DNA of 64,000 nucleotides from assembly GCA_049487715.1 (NCBI GenBank), contig CP150557.1, positions 620,001 through 684,000 on the forward strand. Reading direction: 5' to 3'. The notes under the pieces were generated by a model. That model did not search any database. It had not been told where the DNA came from and saw nothing but the letters and a program-made list of their open reading frames with translations. Each line of letters opens with the position of its first letter. Within the stretch, counting starts at the first letter, position 1. The position numbers were made by a program, and so were the translations under genes. Of this stretch, positions 29,365 through 39,601 are shown one piece after another. The stretch comes from Pycnococcus provasolii (lineage: Eukaryota; Chlorophyta; Pseudoscourfieldiophyceae; Pseudoscourfieldiales).

Positions 29365-29538
29365 GACCAGTCAGCCAGTCCAGGGAGGCTGATCTCTTCG
29401 GATCCAAAGAGCCCTCAACACGCGCGGCTTGAACGAAGGTCGAGGAACGGGGAAGGTAGAACGGGGAGCTCACGCACACCCCAGGCCAGGCAGCCAGGGG
29501 GCCGGCCCTTCCGAAAGTAACCCTTAAACCCTAACCCC

Positions 29539-29861
29539 ATGTAACCCACCTGAGGAGCCCCCTGGTCATAGTGAATGTGCAACTCTGTCATAGTGAAAAC
29601 AACCTGGGTTTAGGTCGGGGGCCTACCTTAGACAAAGAAATAGGTTCCATGACGGATCCCTTTTGGTCGGTATCACAGGTCGAGTGGTGTTGGCTGGTTA
29701 TAAACCTACCCAACTAGCTTTGGGACGGGTGCCCTAACCTTTGGGCAGTCACTCGACTTTGGGCAGTCAATCGACTTTGCCCCGACCTAAACCCAGGATG
29801 TTTTCACTATGACAGAGTTGCACATTCACTATGACCAGGGGGCTCCTCAGGTATGTAACCC
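29539..29861. mobile_element. Mutator-type MITE, 305 bp, 73-bp TIRs, 9-bp TSD
   Basis: The element spans 29548-29852. Its termini are 73-bp inverted repeats (29548-29620 and 29780-29852) with one mismatch, beginning ACCTGAGGAGCC. It is flanked on both sides by the same 9 bp, ATGTAACCC (29539-29547 and 29853-29861), a perfect target-site duplication. Nine-base duplications with long inverted ends are the mark of Mutator-like elements. The 159-bp centre has no coding capacity, so this is a non-autonomous MITE. Near identity of the arms implies a fairly recent insertion. It landed in a CCCTAA-rich stretch. Confidence 0.88.
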
Positions 29862-29865
29862 TAGT

Positions 29866-29886
29866 CCTAACCCTAACCCTAACCCT
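29866..29886. repeat. Telomere-type repeat (CCTAAC)3
   Basis: CCTAACCCTAACCCTAACCC directly next to the right target duplication of the MITE. A matching CCCTTAAACCCTAACCCC lies left of it (29521-29537), so the MITE seems to have inserted into a telomere-type tract. Confidence 0.8.
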
Positions 29887-30025
29887 CTGGCCTCCCTCGC
29901 CATGCCTGCCTGCCTGCCTGTGACTTGCCTGTATGTGACATAGGTCTAGCCGTCTAGGCAGTTGGTACCTTGCATGACGCCATGGGTTGATTTTACTTGT
30001 AAACAGCAGTACTAACATCAACGTA

Positions 30026-30665
30026 TTACAGTATGTGCTTCTTGATAAACTTCACCACACGAACCCCAACTTTCTTGAGCAGACTGGTGGAGCTGAACAC
30101 GTCAAGCTTGTGGATGGCGTTGATGTGGTCCTCCACGCCACTCACCTCCGATAACTTGAAGACGCGCTCCGTAAGCTGAGACTTGTCGTCACCCTTGATG
30201 GACACTGCGTACACAGGATACAGCGATACTATCCAGGATACTATCTTTCGCGCCGTCGACGATGGCGAACATCGTTCCCGCGAGCACACCAACGAGCACG
30301 CAGATGGCGATGGACAAAAAGATGGCGACGTACGTGAGCGTCTTGACGTTCGCCTTGGCCTGCAGCGCCTCCCTGATTCCCGTTCTGAATTCCTCCTTGG
30401 ATAAGTACCCGTCCCCCGAGCTGTCGAGCTTGGCGATGGCCTGTCCCACCTCCCCTAATCCACCTTGCGTGCCGAAGAGCGCCGCCACGGAAATGCCCTT
30501 CGGATTCAGACGCCAGAACTCCTCGGCGACCGAGTCCTTGAGTCCCTCCATCGGCTTACCTTCCTGCGTCCGCTCTCGCACTGGTCCATCACCGCCCCCA
30601 CGCCCACGGTTGTGGTTGTGTTTGCTTGCAACCACTTCGGAAGGGTGAAGCGGCGTGACTGACAT
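30026..30665 (-). pseudogene. EF-hand, single-pass membrane protein, frame broken by a 13-bp duplication
   Basis: From the ATG at 30665 the frame encodes one EF-hand (KLDSSGDGYLSKEEF, a full calcium loop) and a membrane helix (LTYVAIFLSIAICVLVGVLAG), then stops at 30189 after 158 aa. A second frame takes over (YPVYAVSIKGDDKSQLTERV onward to 30026). At the switch the minus strand reads GATAGTATCCTG followed by GATAGTATCGCTG: a near-perfect tandem copy of 13 bp that shifts the frame. Omitting one copy joins the halves. The same 13 bases also begin GT and end AG, but an intron that short is not credible. It could be a true mutation, an allele or a read error. Algal proteins with EF-hand, helix and this tail form a large uncharacterised family. 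Confidence 0.6.
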
Positions 30666-31756
30666 ATTAAGTGCTGATATCGTAGTAGTACGTCGGTGAG
30701 CCGAGTGAAGCTGAACGTGTTAGCTTTTAAAAATGAGTGCTGCAGCAGCGGCGAGCGAGCACAAATGAAAGACGTGAACGAGCGAGCTGTAACCACCTGA
30801 GACCTGTAGAGGCCAAGTTAAGTTGCTTTTTTAAGCGTGCGGGCGAGCACCTTTTTCCCGGAAAGAGGTGCCTTTACCGAATTCACCTGGCCGGCCACCT
30901 GGAGGTACAGGTACCCACCCTTGAACCAGGTACACGCCTTGAACCACCTGCACCACCTACTCTATCAGGCTTATCGCTGGTCGTAAAAAGACCGTTTATG
31001 CAAGCTTGGTAAACCCCAGGTATGCGTTGAGGTTACTCATATCCCCTAGGGGATAGTTATGCGTTGTTCTTTGGAGTTGTTCTGGGAGCCGCCGACACCC
31101 AGCCCTGTGGAGGTACAGTAGGTGCCAGGCCTGTTTAGTGTTTGGAGCTCGCCCTCAGAGGTATGTAGAGGTACCCGTACTTCGGGTAGGCTGAAGCCGG
31201 TGGCTGAAGCCCGCCGTCGCCTAAAACAAGTCGCTCTTGAGCAAGTCGCATCAACGCATCGCATCAGCCGGCATGTGCATCCGCCATCCGGAAGAAAGCA
31301 CAACAGGAAAAAATGATGACCGAGCCTTTCCAAATAAAATCAATGCCAAGCAACACAAGTACACAACCCTCGTGCCGTCCCGTCCCGGCAAGGCCACCTA
31401 AGGCGAGGCCAGGCAACAAGGCTCCTTGCGCAAGTCCTTGCACACCCTAACCTGAACCCACGCTAGTCTACGATACGGTAGGAGCCTTACAACCCTAACA
31501 ACCCTAACCAGGTCTCCGCCTCCGCCCTCCGCAGGTTTGCGTTTCCCCGTCGAGGAGGCTCCCTCGTGGAGGCGTGAGCCTGGGGGTCTCGCCCCGCCTG
31601 GCACCTGGAGGTCGGCTGCCCAGTGCTCCCTCACAGGGAGGGCTGTTGCTTGTGTTCATGGCGCCCGGCAGCAGCAGAAGCAGAAGCAGAAGCAGAAGCA
31701 GCAGAAGCAGAAGCAGAGACTACTCTCTATGAGGAGTCGTCTTTGGAGCCGCTTCT
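30666..31756. other. 1.1-kb intergenic region
   Basis: No gene is supported. It holds ACAACCCTAACAACCCTAACC (31490-31510), repeated GGAGGTAC[A/C] motifs (30900-30915, 31108), and an AGC/AGA microsatellite at 31669-31717 directly before the calcium channel start. Confidence 0.65.
31669..31717. repeat. GCAGAA microsatellite
   Basis: About eight tandem GCAGAA/GCAGCA units, 40 bp upstream of the channel ATG, probably in its leader. Confidence 0.8.
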
Positions 31757-34700
31757 ATGAGAAGACGCGGCGGCCTTGCAGTGGTGAGTGGTGGTCTCGG
31801 CAATGAGCTCGTTCCACTCGGTGGTTCTTCCTTGTATCGCGACTCCTCCAGCTTACTCGAGGACTTGCAGCCGGGCAGTAGCGGCCAAGGCGGGGGAGAC
31901 TCAACAAAGAGCTTAGCATCGCTCGACGACGTTTGGGCGAACATCAGCTCGACTCAAAACCAGCCGAGAAGGAGGACGGAACTTCGTGTCGCCATACCGG
32001 AAGAACTCTTGACACAAAAGTCCGTGCACATCCACGGCGCAAAGGTACTCGGTGAGTCAGCGGAAGAGATCGCGCGCGCGATTGAGCTCGAGGAAATACA
32101 CCTGTCGCAGAGCTATCGCTCGCTGTACACGTTCGAACCGAACAACCAGTTTCGGTTGTGGTGCACGAGAATGTGCACGGACAACCGCTTCACCCACGCC
32201 GTGAACCTCGCCGTTCTTGCCAACAGTTGCGTGATCATGCTGCAGCTCCCGCGCGAGTCGGATAACCACCCGCTGAACCTGCTGCAGGACAGGGCGGACT
32301 TCGTGTTCACCGTGCTCTTCGCGGCTGAGCTGGCAATCAAGGTGGTGGCGCACGGGCTCGTCCTACACCCCGGCAGCTACCTGCGCGACCCGTGGAACGT
32401 GCTCGACGGCGTCATCGTCGTTCTCGGCATCGTCAGCCGTGCTGCGGAGGGACTGGCTGGCATCAACGCGCTGCGCACCTTTCGCCTGCTCAAGCCGCTG
32501 AGAGCACTGTCGTCCATCAAGAAACTGCGAATCCTCATCTCAGCGCTGCTCATATCTATCGGCGACCTCGGATCCGTCGTCGCGCTGTGGACGCTCTGTG
32601 TGGCGGTTTTCGGCGCAGTGGGCATGCAGCTCTTCATGGGGCGACTGCGCGACCACTGCGTCGCCGAAACATGGCCGCATCGACTCGACGAGAACGGCTT
32701 GGATCGCGTGTGCGGCACCAGCTATCGCTGCGGCGAAGGATATCGCTGCACGGCAGAGGATCCGTTGACGGGCGCGCTGTTCCCCAATCCTCTGCAAGGA
32801 ACGGCGTCGTTCGACAACTTCGGAAGGGCGGCCATCATCATATTCCAAACCTTCACGCTCGAGGGATTCATGGATAACATGTACTACACGCAGGATGTGT
32901 TTGGGTGGGGAGTCGCCGCCTACTGGCTCTCCGTCGTACTCTTCGGCTCCTTCTTCGTCGCGAGCCTTGCCACGGCGGTGGTGTCCAACTCATTCAACGC
33001 GGCGACGGATAACATCGAGGAGAAGGCCAGCATCGTGCAAAAATCGCCGCCGACAGATGGAGAGGATTCGCCGAATAGTGATAATATGCTGCCAAGTCCG
33101 GAGACGAGTCCGAGCGGAGATCCCACAAGCACAACACCCAATGCTCCTCCCGCCGACACTGCCAGCACTGTCGCAGATGATGATGCAACCACTACGACAA
33201 CCGCCGCCGCACTCTCTGCAAACGAAGGCACCGTCGATGGTGCAGTAGCATTGCACATTCCGCAGCCGCCGCCGATGAGGCAGATTTCTAGTTTGCCATC
33301 GCGACATCTGGAATACGATGAATTGGTTGGACATAGCTTCCCAGACAGCAAACCAGACGAGGTGACGAAAGAGTCGCCGCCCATAAGCAGCTCGCACGAA
33401 CTTGTCCCCATACGGGTCACAGGCGGCGGCGGTAACGTCGACGGCACACAACCCGAGGAGGAGGAGAAAGTGCAAGCCTCGACGGTCGAGTCTAAGGTCA
33501 ACGTACACACCACGAATGAGGGCGCCTCACGCGACGAGACTGCGCAAGCAAACAATACATCAGGACAGAAGCGTGTCGTGATCAATGAGAGCAACAATCG
33601 CGTGGAGGATGAAGGTTCGTCCGTCGATGACGAAACAAAGCAGGAGAATGCTGAGTTTGAGGCCACGTTTTTGGGAATCTGCAGGTACCTGAGCCACAAT
33701 GAAAATTTCTCAAACTTCATCCTTGCAGTGATCTTCATCAACAGCGTATGTTTGGCAAGCGAACATCATGGCATGTCAGGTGACCAGAAGTCTATCCTCG
33801 AGAACTCAAATATCGTCTTTCTGACAATATTTGCCGTGGAGGCGGTCGTGCGCATCATCGGGTTGACTCCTCGCAACTACTTCGGTGACTACTCAAACGC
33901 CTTCGACTTCGTTATCGTAGTCGTGAGCATCGCCGAATTAATCCTTCCCTTGCCACCTGGACTGTCAGTACTACGCAGCTTTCGTCTGCTGCGCATGATT
34001 CGAATTCTGCGACAATTCGAGGGTGCGCAGATGGTGCTTCGAATCACGCACATGAGTTTGCCTTACATAGGTTCCTTTGCGATCATTCTCACCCTCATGC
34101 TTTTCATCTTCGACGCTTTTGGCATGACCTTTTTGGGCACTGTCGACCTTTGCTCCGATTTTCACTGCACAATTCCCGCAGGCGACGATCTTAATAAAAC
34201 ATTGATAACCGTGGTGGATACTGAAGCGCGCTGCAATCTTGCTGGCGGTTCGTGGAAATGCCGCGAGCCGATGCGACAGAGCTTTCGGAACTTTTACTGG
34301 GGATTCCTGACGGTGTTTCAGCTCATCACCGCTGAGAATTGGCATACCGTTTATCAAGGTGCGGTGTCGGTGTCCAACTGGAGCATTGCGCTTTACTTCG
34401 TTATCGTGCTACTTGCTGGGCATTACATCCTGTTGAATCTATTTCTTGCCGCGGTTCTTGCGAACGTCGAGCTGGACTTTGCGGAGAAGGACAAGCAGCA
34501 GCGGAAGGTGAAACGAAAACAAATGTGGAATCGTGGGTTGGAAAAATTATCAATGTTCCTATACTCGAGAAACGAAGGTTTGACTTCCGGCAAGCCTGAG
34601 GAGCACTCCTGGTGGGGAGAGCGTGAGATGTGGTCACTTGGATTGTTTCCTCCAGAGATGCCACTGCGTGCTTTCTTTATCAACCTCGTCAACTCCAAGA

Positions 34701-37276
34701 AGTTTGACCTGGTCATCACCGGTTTTATCCTGATAAGCTGCGTTGCGGTGGCGATTGACAACCCCCACCAGCCGCAGGGGGATGACATGAAAGCAGTTCT
34801 TCTGGGCTTCGATGGTGTGTTTGCAATTGTCTTTATTGTCGAGGCTGTCTTAAAGGTGATTGCATTGGGATTTTGGAATCCGCGAGCACTTCCTGGCGAG
34901 GATGAAGCCCCACTGGAAGCTGTTCATACCGAGGATAGTCGTGCCGAGGATAATGGCGCTGAGGATAAGGATGGGACTGCTAAGCGCCGAACGTCTAGCA
35001 CGCCCAGGAAATCGGACGCCTTTGGAATCCCGCTCCCTTCTTTGAAGAGACCAGGGTACTTGCAAGATGCTTGGAACACTCTCGACGGGTTCATCGCCGT
35101 GGTGGGTGCCATAACCTTTCTCGCGGATGCGAGCGGAGGAGGCGGAGCATCTGCACTCAAGCCGCTTCGTGTGCTGCGCGTTGTGCGTGCCCTTCGCCCG
35201 CTGCGCCTGATGACCCATGCAGAAGGTTTGCGCAAGGTGTGGATGACTCTCGTCAGCTGCATCCCGCACGTGAGCGGCGTCATCACGCTCTCAGGTGGAT
35301 TTTGTTTTATCTACGCGGTGCTCGGCGTGCATTTGTTCATGGGGAAATTTCACCGGTGTTCTGACGACAGCGTGCTAACAAAGGCTGCATGCGTTGGCAT
35401 GTTCAAGGCGTCAAGCGGCGACGAGGAGGCTCGCAAGTGGTTCTCGCCTAGGCCAAACTTCGACAACGTCTTCGAAGCGTTGCTGACGATGTACGAGCTC
35501 GTCACTGGGGAGGACTGGGATGCGCTCATGTATGCCACGGTCGATGCATACGAGGAGGGCAAGGCGCCGAGGCGCGATTACAACCCCGCCGCGGCACTGT
35601 ACTGCGTTGGCTTTATCCTGCTAGGCACGCTATTCGTTGGCAATTTGCTGATCAGTTCCGTGGTGAGCCATTACTTGAGACTTCGTAATCGCGGCGAGCT
35701 TGGCCTGCTGACTGAGGAGCAGGAGCAGTGGGTGAAGACGCACCGCGGCCTTTTATTCGAGCGGCCTGAATTCCAGCCGAAAAGGCCGCCCGCGAAGCGC
35801 CTGTTTGGTCTGTCGGCGTTCCTCTACCGAGTTGTCATGCATCCGATGTTTGACCACATCATCATGACGATGATCTTGCTGAACATCGCCGTGCTGCTGA
35901 GCGATCACAATGACCCGAGCAAGAAATTTATCGAGGTGACCGATGGTCTGAACCTTTTCTTCACGCTCGTGTTTGCAAGTGAGATGATTGCAAAACTCAT
36001 CGCTCTTGGACCCGTCACATACTTGCGAGATACTTGGAATCGGTTCGATGGATTTATTGTGGTGCTTGGCGCCATCTCGCAGATTATCGGTGTCGCGATG
36101 TCGTCGTCAACTGGCAATCCCACGGCTGTGCGCATCCTTCGCATCTTCCGTGCGATGCGCGCTCTGCGAGCCATCAAGGCTGCGAAGGGTGTTCGCATGC
36201 TCGTTCGCACGTTTCTTCTTTCGATTCCAAGCCTTTACAACGTGGGAACTCTGCTGATTCTCAGCTACTTCATCTTTGCGGTGCTCGGAAACAACTTGCT
36301 AGGTGGATGTGAGCGCACGGGGGCCATCGACGATAGGTCGAATTTCGAATGGTTTGGAACGAGTTTCTTGCTCCTTTTTCGCGCCACGTGTGGCGAGAAT
36401 TGGAATGCCATCATGCACGAGTATATGGACTCGTGCAGCAGCATTTCTGCGCCTTTCTTCGCGGTTCACACGCTCCTCTCCGGGTTCATCATGCTAAACC
36501 TTTTCATTGCCATCATCCTCGACAATTTTGACGAGGCTAAGTTTGCGGAGATGGGTTCTCTGGACCCGGTTCTTGTCGATCTATTCAACAATGTTTGGCG
36601 TGAGCATGATCCATTTGCGACGGAGACGGCGCCCACTAGCGCGGTTACGTCCATTCTCAAGAGTCTTCCGGCACCTCTCGGGTTGAAGGATGCCTATGGC
36701 CACGTACCTTCGAAGAGGGTGGTGCAAAACGTGATGCGAGAATTGCAGATTCCAGACCACGGCGGGGTGGTGCACTACTTCGAAGTTCTCGAGGTGCTCG
36801 CATTCCGGGTTTGTGGCACCAAACTTCCAAAGAAGGCAGACCTGAGTGAAAAGCAGAGGAGCCGAGCGAAGTTCCCCAGCATGGCTAGTCTTGCCAAATC
36901 CTCGGGTGAGGTTAACGTCGTTCACGCAGCCATGGTCATACAGGCGCACTGGCGCGGCTTGAAACATCGAAGGGCTGCAAAGGTTAAACGCTCGCTTGTC
37001 AACCCTGATATGCTGCACCAGAAGTCTATGAACTATGATACGAATAAGAAACCGCCGACACGTTCTGGATCAAGTCGTTCATTCATATATCGTTTCCGCC
37101 ATGGTTCGCATTCGGAAGGAAGTTCTCCGGCAACCTCACCCACGAGCCAATCATTTATCGCTATGTCCCGTGGTCGATCGAAAACCACGGGAGCATCGTT
37201 ACCCTCGAGCCCTCTGAGCTCTATGATGCGCTCGATCTCACTTCCCGTTGACGACCCACGCGAAGATGCGATTTAA
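31757..37276 (+). CDS. CAV: Four-domain voltage-gated calcium channel alpha subunit
   Basis: This 1,839-aa protein has four repeats of six membrane segments. Each repeat has an S4 sensor with Arg/Lys every third residue: ALRTFRLLKPLRALSSIKKLR (I), SVLRSFRLLRMIRILRQF (II), LRVLRVVRALRPLRL (III), VRILRIFRAMRALRAIK (IV). The selectivity filter is Glu in all four loops: E369 (TLEGF), E860 (TAENW), E1252 (TGEDW) and E1547 (CGENW). EEEE is the calcium-channel signature, unlike sodium channels or NALCN. The I-II linker is long and acidic. After S6-IV there is an EF-like segment and an IQ motif (VIQAHWRGLKHRRAAK) for calmodulin. It resembles flagellate green-algal CAV channels, which act in flagellar behaviour. 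A UGUAA lies at 37358. The whole gene is one exon. Confidence 0.96.
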   Translation: MRRRGGLAVVSGGLGNELVPLGGSSLYRDSSSLLEDLQPGSSGQGGGDSTKSLASLDDVWANISSTQNQPRRRTELRVAIPEELLTQKSVHIHGAKVLGESAEEIARAIELEEIHLSQSYRSLYTFEPNNQFRLWCTRMCTDNRFTHAVNLAVLANSCVIMLQLPRESDNHPLNLLQDRADFVFTVLFAAELAIKVVAHGLVLHPGSYLRDPWNVLDGVIVVLGIVSRAAEGLAGINALRTFRLLKPLRALSSIKKLRILISALLISIGDLGSVVALWTLCVAVFGAVGMQLFMGRLRDHCVAETWPHRLDENGLDRVCGTSYRCGEGYRCTAEDPLTGALFPNPLQGTASFDNFGRAAIIIFQTFTLEGFMDNMYYTQDVFGWGVAAYWLSVVLFGSFFVASLATAVVSNSFNAATDNIEEKASIVQKSPPTDGEDSPNSDNMLPSPETSPSGDPTSTTPNAPPADTASTVADDDATTTTTAAALSANEGTVDGAVALHIPQPPPMRQISSLPSRHLEYDELVGHSFPDSKPDEVTKESPPISSSHELVPIRVTGGGGNVDGTQPEEEEKVQASTVESKVNVHTTNEGASRDETAQANNTSGQKRVVINESNNRVEDEGSSVDDETKQENAEFEATFLGICRYLSHNENFSNFILAVIFINSVCLASEHHGMSGDQKSILENSNIVFLTIFAVEAVVRIIGLTPRNYFGDYSNAFDFVIVVVSIAELILPLPPGLSVLRSFRLLRMIRILRQFEGAQMVLRITHMSLPYIGSFAIILTLMLFIFDAFGMTFLGTVDLCSDFHCTIPAGDDLNKTLITVVDTEARCNLAGGSWKCREPMRQSFRNFYWGFLTVFQLITAENWHTVYQGAVSVSNWSIALYFVIVLLAGHYILLNLFLAAVLANVELDFAEKDKQQRKVKRKQMWNRGLEKLSMFLYSRNEGLTSGKPEEHSWWGEREMWSLGLFPPEMPLRAFFINLVNSKKFDLVITGFILISCVAVAIDNPHQPQGDDMKAVLLGFDGVFAIVFIVEAVLKVIALGFWNPRALPGEDEAPLEAVHTEDSRAEDNGAEDKDGTAKRRTSSTPRKSDAFGIPLPSLKRPGYLQDAWNTLDGFIAVVGAITFLADASGGGGASALKPLRVLRVVRALRPLRLMTHAEGLRKVWMTLVSCIPHVSGVITLSGGFCFIYAVLGVHLFMGKFHRCSDDSVLTKAACVGMFKASSGDEEARKWFSPRPNFDNVFEALLTMYELVTGEDWDALMYATVDAYEEGKAPRRDYNPAAALYCVGFILLGTLFVGNLLISSVVSHYLRLRNRGELGLLTEEQEQWVKTHRGLLFERPEFQPKRPPAKRLFGLSAFLYRVVMHPMFDHIIMTMILLNIAVLLSDHNDPSKKFIEVTDGLNLFFTLVFASEMIAKLIALGPVTYLRDTWNRFDGFIVVLGAISQIIGVAMSSSTGNPTAVRILRIFRAMRALRAIKAAKGVRMLVRTFLLSIPSLYNVGTLLILSYFIFAVLGNNLLGGCERTGAIDDRSNFEWFGTSFLLLFRATCGENWNAIMHEYMDSCSSISAPFFAVHTLLSGFIMLNLFIAIILDNFDEAKFAEMGSLDPVLVDLFNNVWREHDPFATETAPTSAVTSILKSLPAPLGLKDAYGHVPSKRVVQNVMRELQIPDHGGVVHYFEVLEVLAFRVCGTKLPKKADLSEKQRSRAKFPSMASLAKSSGEVNVVHAAMVIQAHWRGLKHRRAAKVKRSLVNPDMLHQKSMNYDTNKKPPTRSGSSRSFIYRFRHGSHSEGSSPATSPTSQSFIAMSRGRSKTTGASLPSSPLSSMMRSISLPVDDPREDAI

Positions 37277-37386
37277 CGAGAAGAATTGGTTGATTTATAG
37301 AAACCAAATTTCTGAGTGTATAGTTTACATTATATTTTTCATATTTAATACATAATATGTAATGTGTTAGTGCCACGTTTCGCATT

Positions 37387-39384
37387 TTATTTTACATTTT
37401 TACGTGCAGTCACACAGAGTAGGCACTCCTCAAACTCTACGAAGTCACAAGCATCCTTGCCTTTTGCAACCTCTTTAACTCCTGCCTCGAGTTCGTCATC
37501 AGAGAAGCCATGAAAAGTTGACCAGAAGCGAGCACGGATGAGGGCTAGCCAGCGGGCGAGGCGACATCGAATCGGGTAGCGCCATTCCCTAACATCTACG
37601 TCGTCAAAACCGGCTTTGCGCATAGCTGCTTCGAATACACAGACGGGTGGCTGCCGACTTGTCCACACGCGGCGTGCAGCCTCGAAGAGTGGGTACGGTG
37701 GATCCGTCGGTCGAGTGATTGTCATGCAAACACCGCCGTCTTTCATTTGTCCGTAAATTCCTTCGTACAGCGCCTCCACCTTATCTGCCGGGACCAGGTG
37801 CACCACCTCCTTGATCAGAACAAGGTCAAATGCGTTGGCGACACCCTCCTGAGCAAACGCGCTCGCGTCGGCAACGTGAGCACGAAGTGCAGGTCGCCGC
37901 CTCGCCTCCTCCACCGCCTCTTCATTAGGGTCGCAGCATACGGCTGGATGCAGAAGACCCAAGCGAGTGTGTATGTTTGCCGCAAATAGCCCGTTGCCTC
38001 CTCCTACATCAGCAAGAAGCATTTCGTGAGGTTTCATGTGTGTGAGCTGCGAGAACACGTCGCACGTACGCTGCTCCACGAACATCTCAAAAGGGTGGCC
38101 CCATATTCCAGCAAAGTTGCCTAGCTCCACCTGGTCAGTACTATCGTCGTCCTTTTGATCCGGCAGCCGCTGCAGTGTCACGAACATCACCTCAATCTCC
38201 ATCGTGAGATGCTCAACGGAGCACAGCTGCAACTTCTCGCACGAGGCGAGCGCGTCGGTTGCGTGACTTCGTCCGCAGCACAAAAAAACAGCTTTTCCGC
38301 CCGCGCGAAGCACTCTCGCGGCCTCGCGTGCGACACCCTGGTATAGCCTCTGCCGAAAATGCGGCTTACCGCATAGTTTTCCGAAAGGTAGGTCGGAGAC
38401 AACGGCGTCTGCGCATGCGTCACGCAGTGGCAAACGTTTGGCGGCATCGCATCGACCGAGAAGGCAAGCGCCTTGCGGTCCCACCAACTCGTTCGAGGAC
38501 GCTGCCGCAAGAACGCTCTCGTCGACGTCCGCTCCGAGGCCGATGCATGCCTGGAAGGCGTCCGCCGCCTCTAGAGGTATGGTCAGCCCACCACAGCACG
38601 GGTCAACGACGACAGCCGCTTTTGTTGCGTGGCAGTTTTGTCCGAGTGCACGTTGCAGCATAGCGTGCGCAACGCTAGCCTTGAGTGCCGTCGTTGCGAG
38701 GGCTTTTCTCCAAGTTCGCATGGCGTGTAGTGGAGTACTGTTCGCGCGTCCTGTTGCCTCCGTGAGTGTTTTAAAGATCTGTAAACCTGCGTACATGATG
38801 TGGTCGTCCTCGATGTAGATGAACGCTTCGACGTCCCAGTCTCGAAGCGACACTTGCCAATTTGTTGATTCTTGCATGCCTCCTCCAAATGCGGCCGCCG
38901 CCTGCGCGCTGTTGAATTCCTGCTTTTTCTTCATTCGTTTCGAGCATTGCACGGTGCATCGTCTTCGACACGTCGCTCTGAACGTCGGCCCATCCTCATT
39001 CACGTTGTTTGGTTGCTGGCTTGCTCCTGTTCTGATTTGGAGGACGTGTTTGTATGCCGCTCGTGCGTCTTGTCCCGCTTGTCTTCCCGCTTTTTCGATT
39101 GTGTTGATAGCGGCGTCAGGGTCGTCGAATGCGAGTGGCACGTGAATAGGTTCTTCGATTGCACAGAATATGACGAGGAGGTTATCCGCGAGCCTGATCC
39201 GCGAGATGAGGTCAGTAAAGATAGAGTCACCACGAAAGCAGGACGTCGGTGTTTCGAAAACGACGTGCGAAGAAGCGACACGAATAATCCTGGATCCAAA
39301 TGGGGCGTCGTGCAGCGATCGAGCGAGTCCATGTGCGAGTCCGGTCGCGCACGTCGCGCACAAAGTAACCACCGCCGCCGCCAT
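37387..39384 (-). CDS. THUMP-type RNA methyltransferase fused to a second methyltransferase
   Basis: This 665-aa protein has three parts. Residues 40-200 resemble a THUMP-like RNA-binding region as in THUMPD2/3. Residues 215-410 are a Rossmann methyltransferase with VVVDPCCGGLTIPLE (SAM loop, 261-266) and SDLPFGK (330-336), the catalytic motif of the Trm14/THUMPD tRNA guanine-N2 methyltransferases. Residues 425-665 are a second class I methyltransferase with ADVGGGNGLFAAN (459-470), a type-11 or ubiquinone/arsenite-like fold; the tail after DVREWRYPIRCRL is specific to this gene. Known THUMPD proteins lack the second enzyme. The protein probably modifies tRNA; the substrate of the second domain is unknown. 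A UGUAA (TTACA at 37325) lies 58 nt past the stop. Confidence 0.85.
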   Translation of the reverse strand: MAAAVVTLCATCATGLAHGLARSLHDAPFGSRIIRVASSHVVFETPTSCFRGDSIFTDLISRIRLADNLLVIFCAIEEPIHVPLAFDDPDAAINTIEKAGRQAGQDARAAYKHVLQIRTGASQQPNNVNEDGPTFRATCRRRCTVQCSKRMKKKQEFNSAQAAAAFGGGMQESTNWQVSLRDWDVEAFIYIEDDHIMYAGLQIFKTLTEATGRANSTPLHAMRTWRKALATTALKASVAHAMLQRALGQNCHATKAAVVVDPCCGGLTIPLEAADAFQACIGLGADVDESVLAAASSNELVGPQGACLLGRCDAAKRLPLRDACADAVVSDLPFGKLCGKPHFRQRLYQGVAREAARVLRAGGKAVFLCCGRSHATDALASCEKLQLCSVEHLTMEIEVMFVTLQRLPDQKDDDSTDQVELGNFAGIWGHPFEMFVEQRTCDVFSQLTHMKPHEMLLADVGGGNGLFAANIHTRLGLLHPAVCCDPNEEAVEEARRRPALRAHVADASAFAQEGVANAFDLVLIKEVVHLVPADKVEALYEGIYGQMKDGGVCMTITRPTDPPYPLFEAARRVWTSRQPPVCVFEAAMRKAGFDDVDVREWRYPIRCRLARWLALIRARFWSTFHGFSDDELEAGVKEVAKGKDACDFVEFEECLLCVTARKNVK

Positions 39385-39601
39385 GATGCTCCACTAATCT
39401 CTCACCAAAAAGATTCCTCGAGGGAAAAAGTGACAGCTCATCACCCTAGCGGCCCCCTTCAGCCAAGGTAACTCCAAGGTAACCCCAACCCCCAAACAGA
39501 TCAAACGAAACCCCTAAACGGAACCCCTTCGCTCAGAAGACGAGCAAGCACTCCCTCGCCCCTCGTTCCACTTGCTCGCCATTCCCTCGTATTTTTTTCC
39601 A

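Noticed and set aside
30221-30245. A 13-nt intron in the EF-hand gene
   Set aside because: The GT...AG ends are there, but 13 nt is below any known spliceosomal intron. The tandem copy explains them better.
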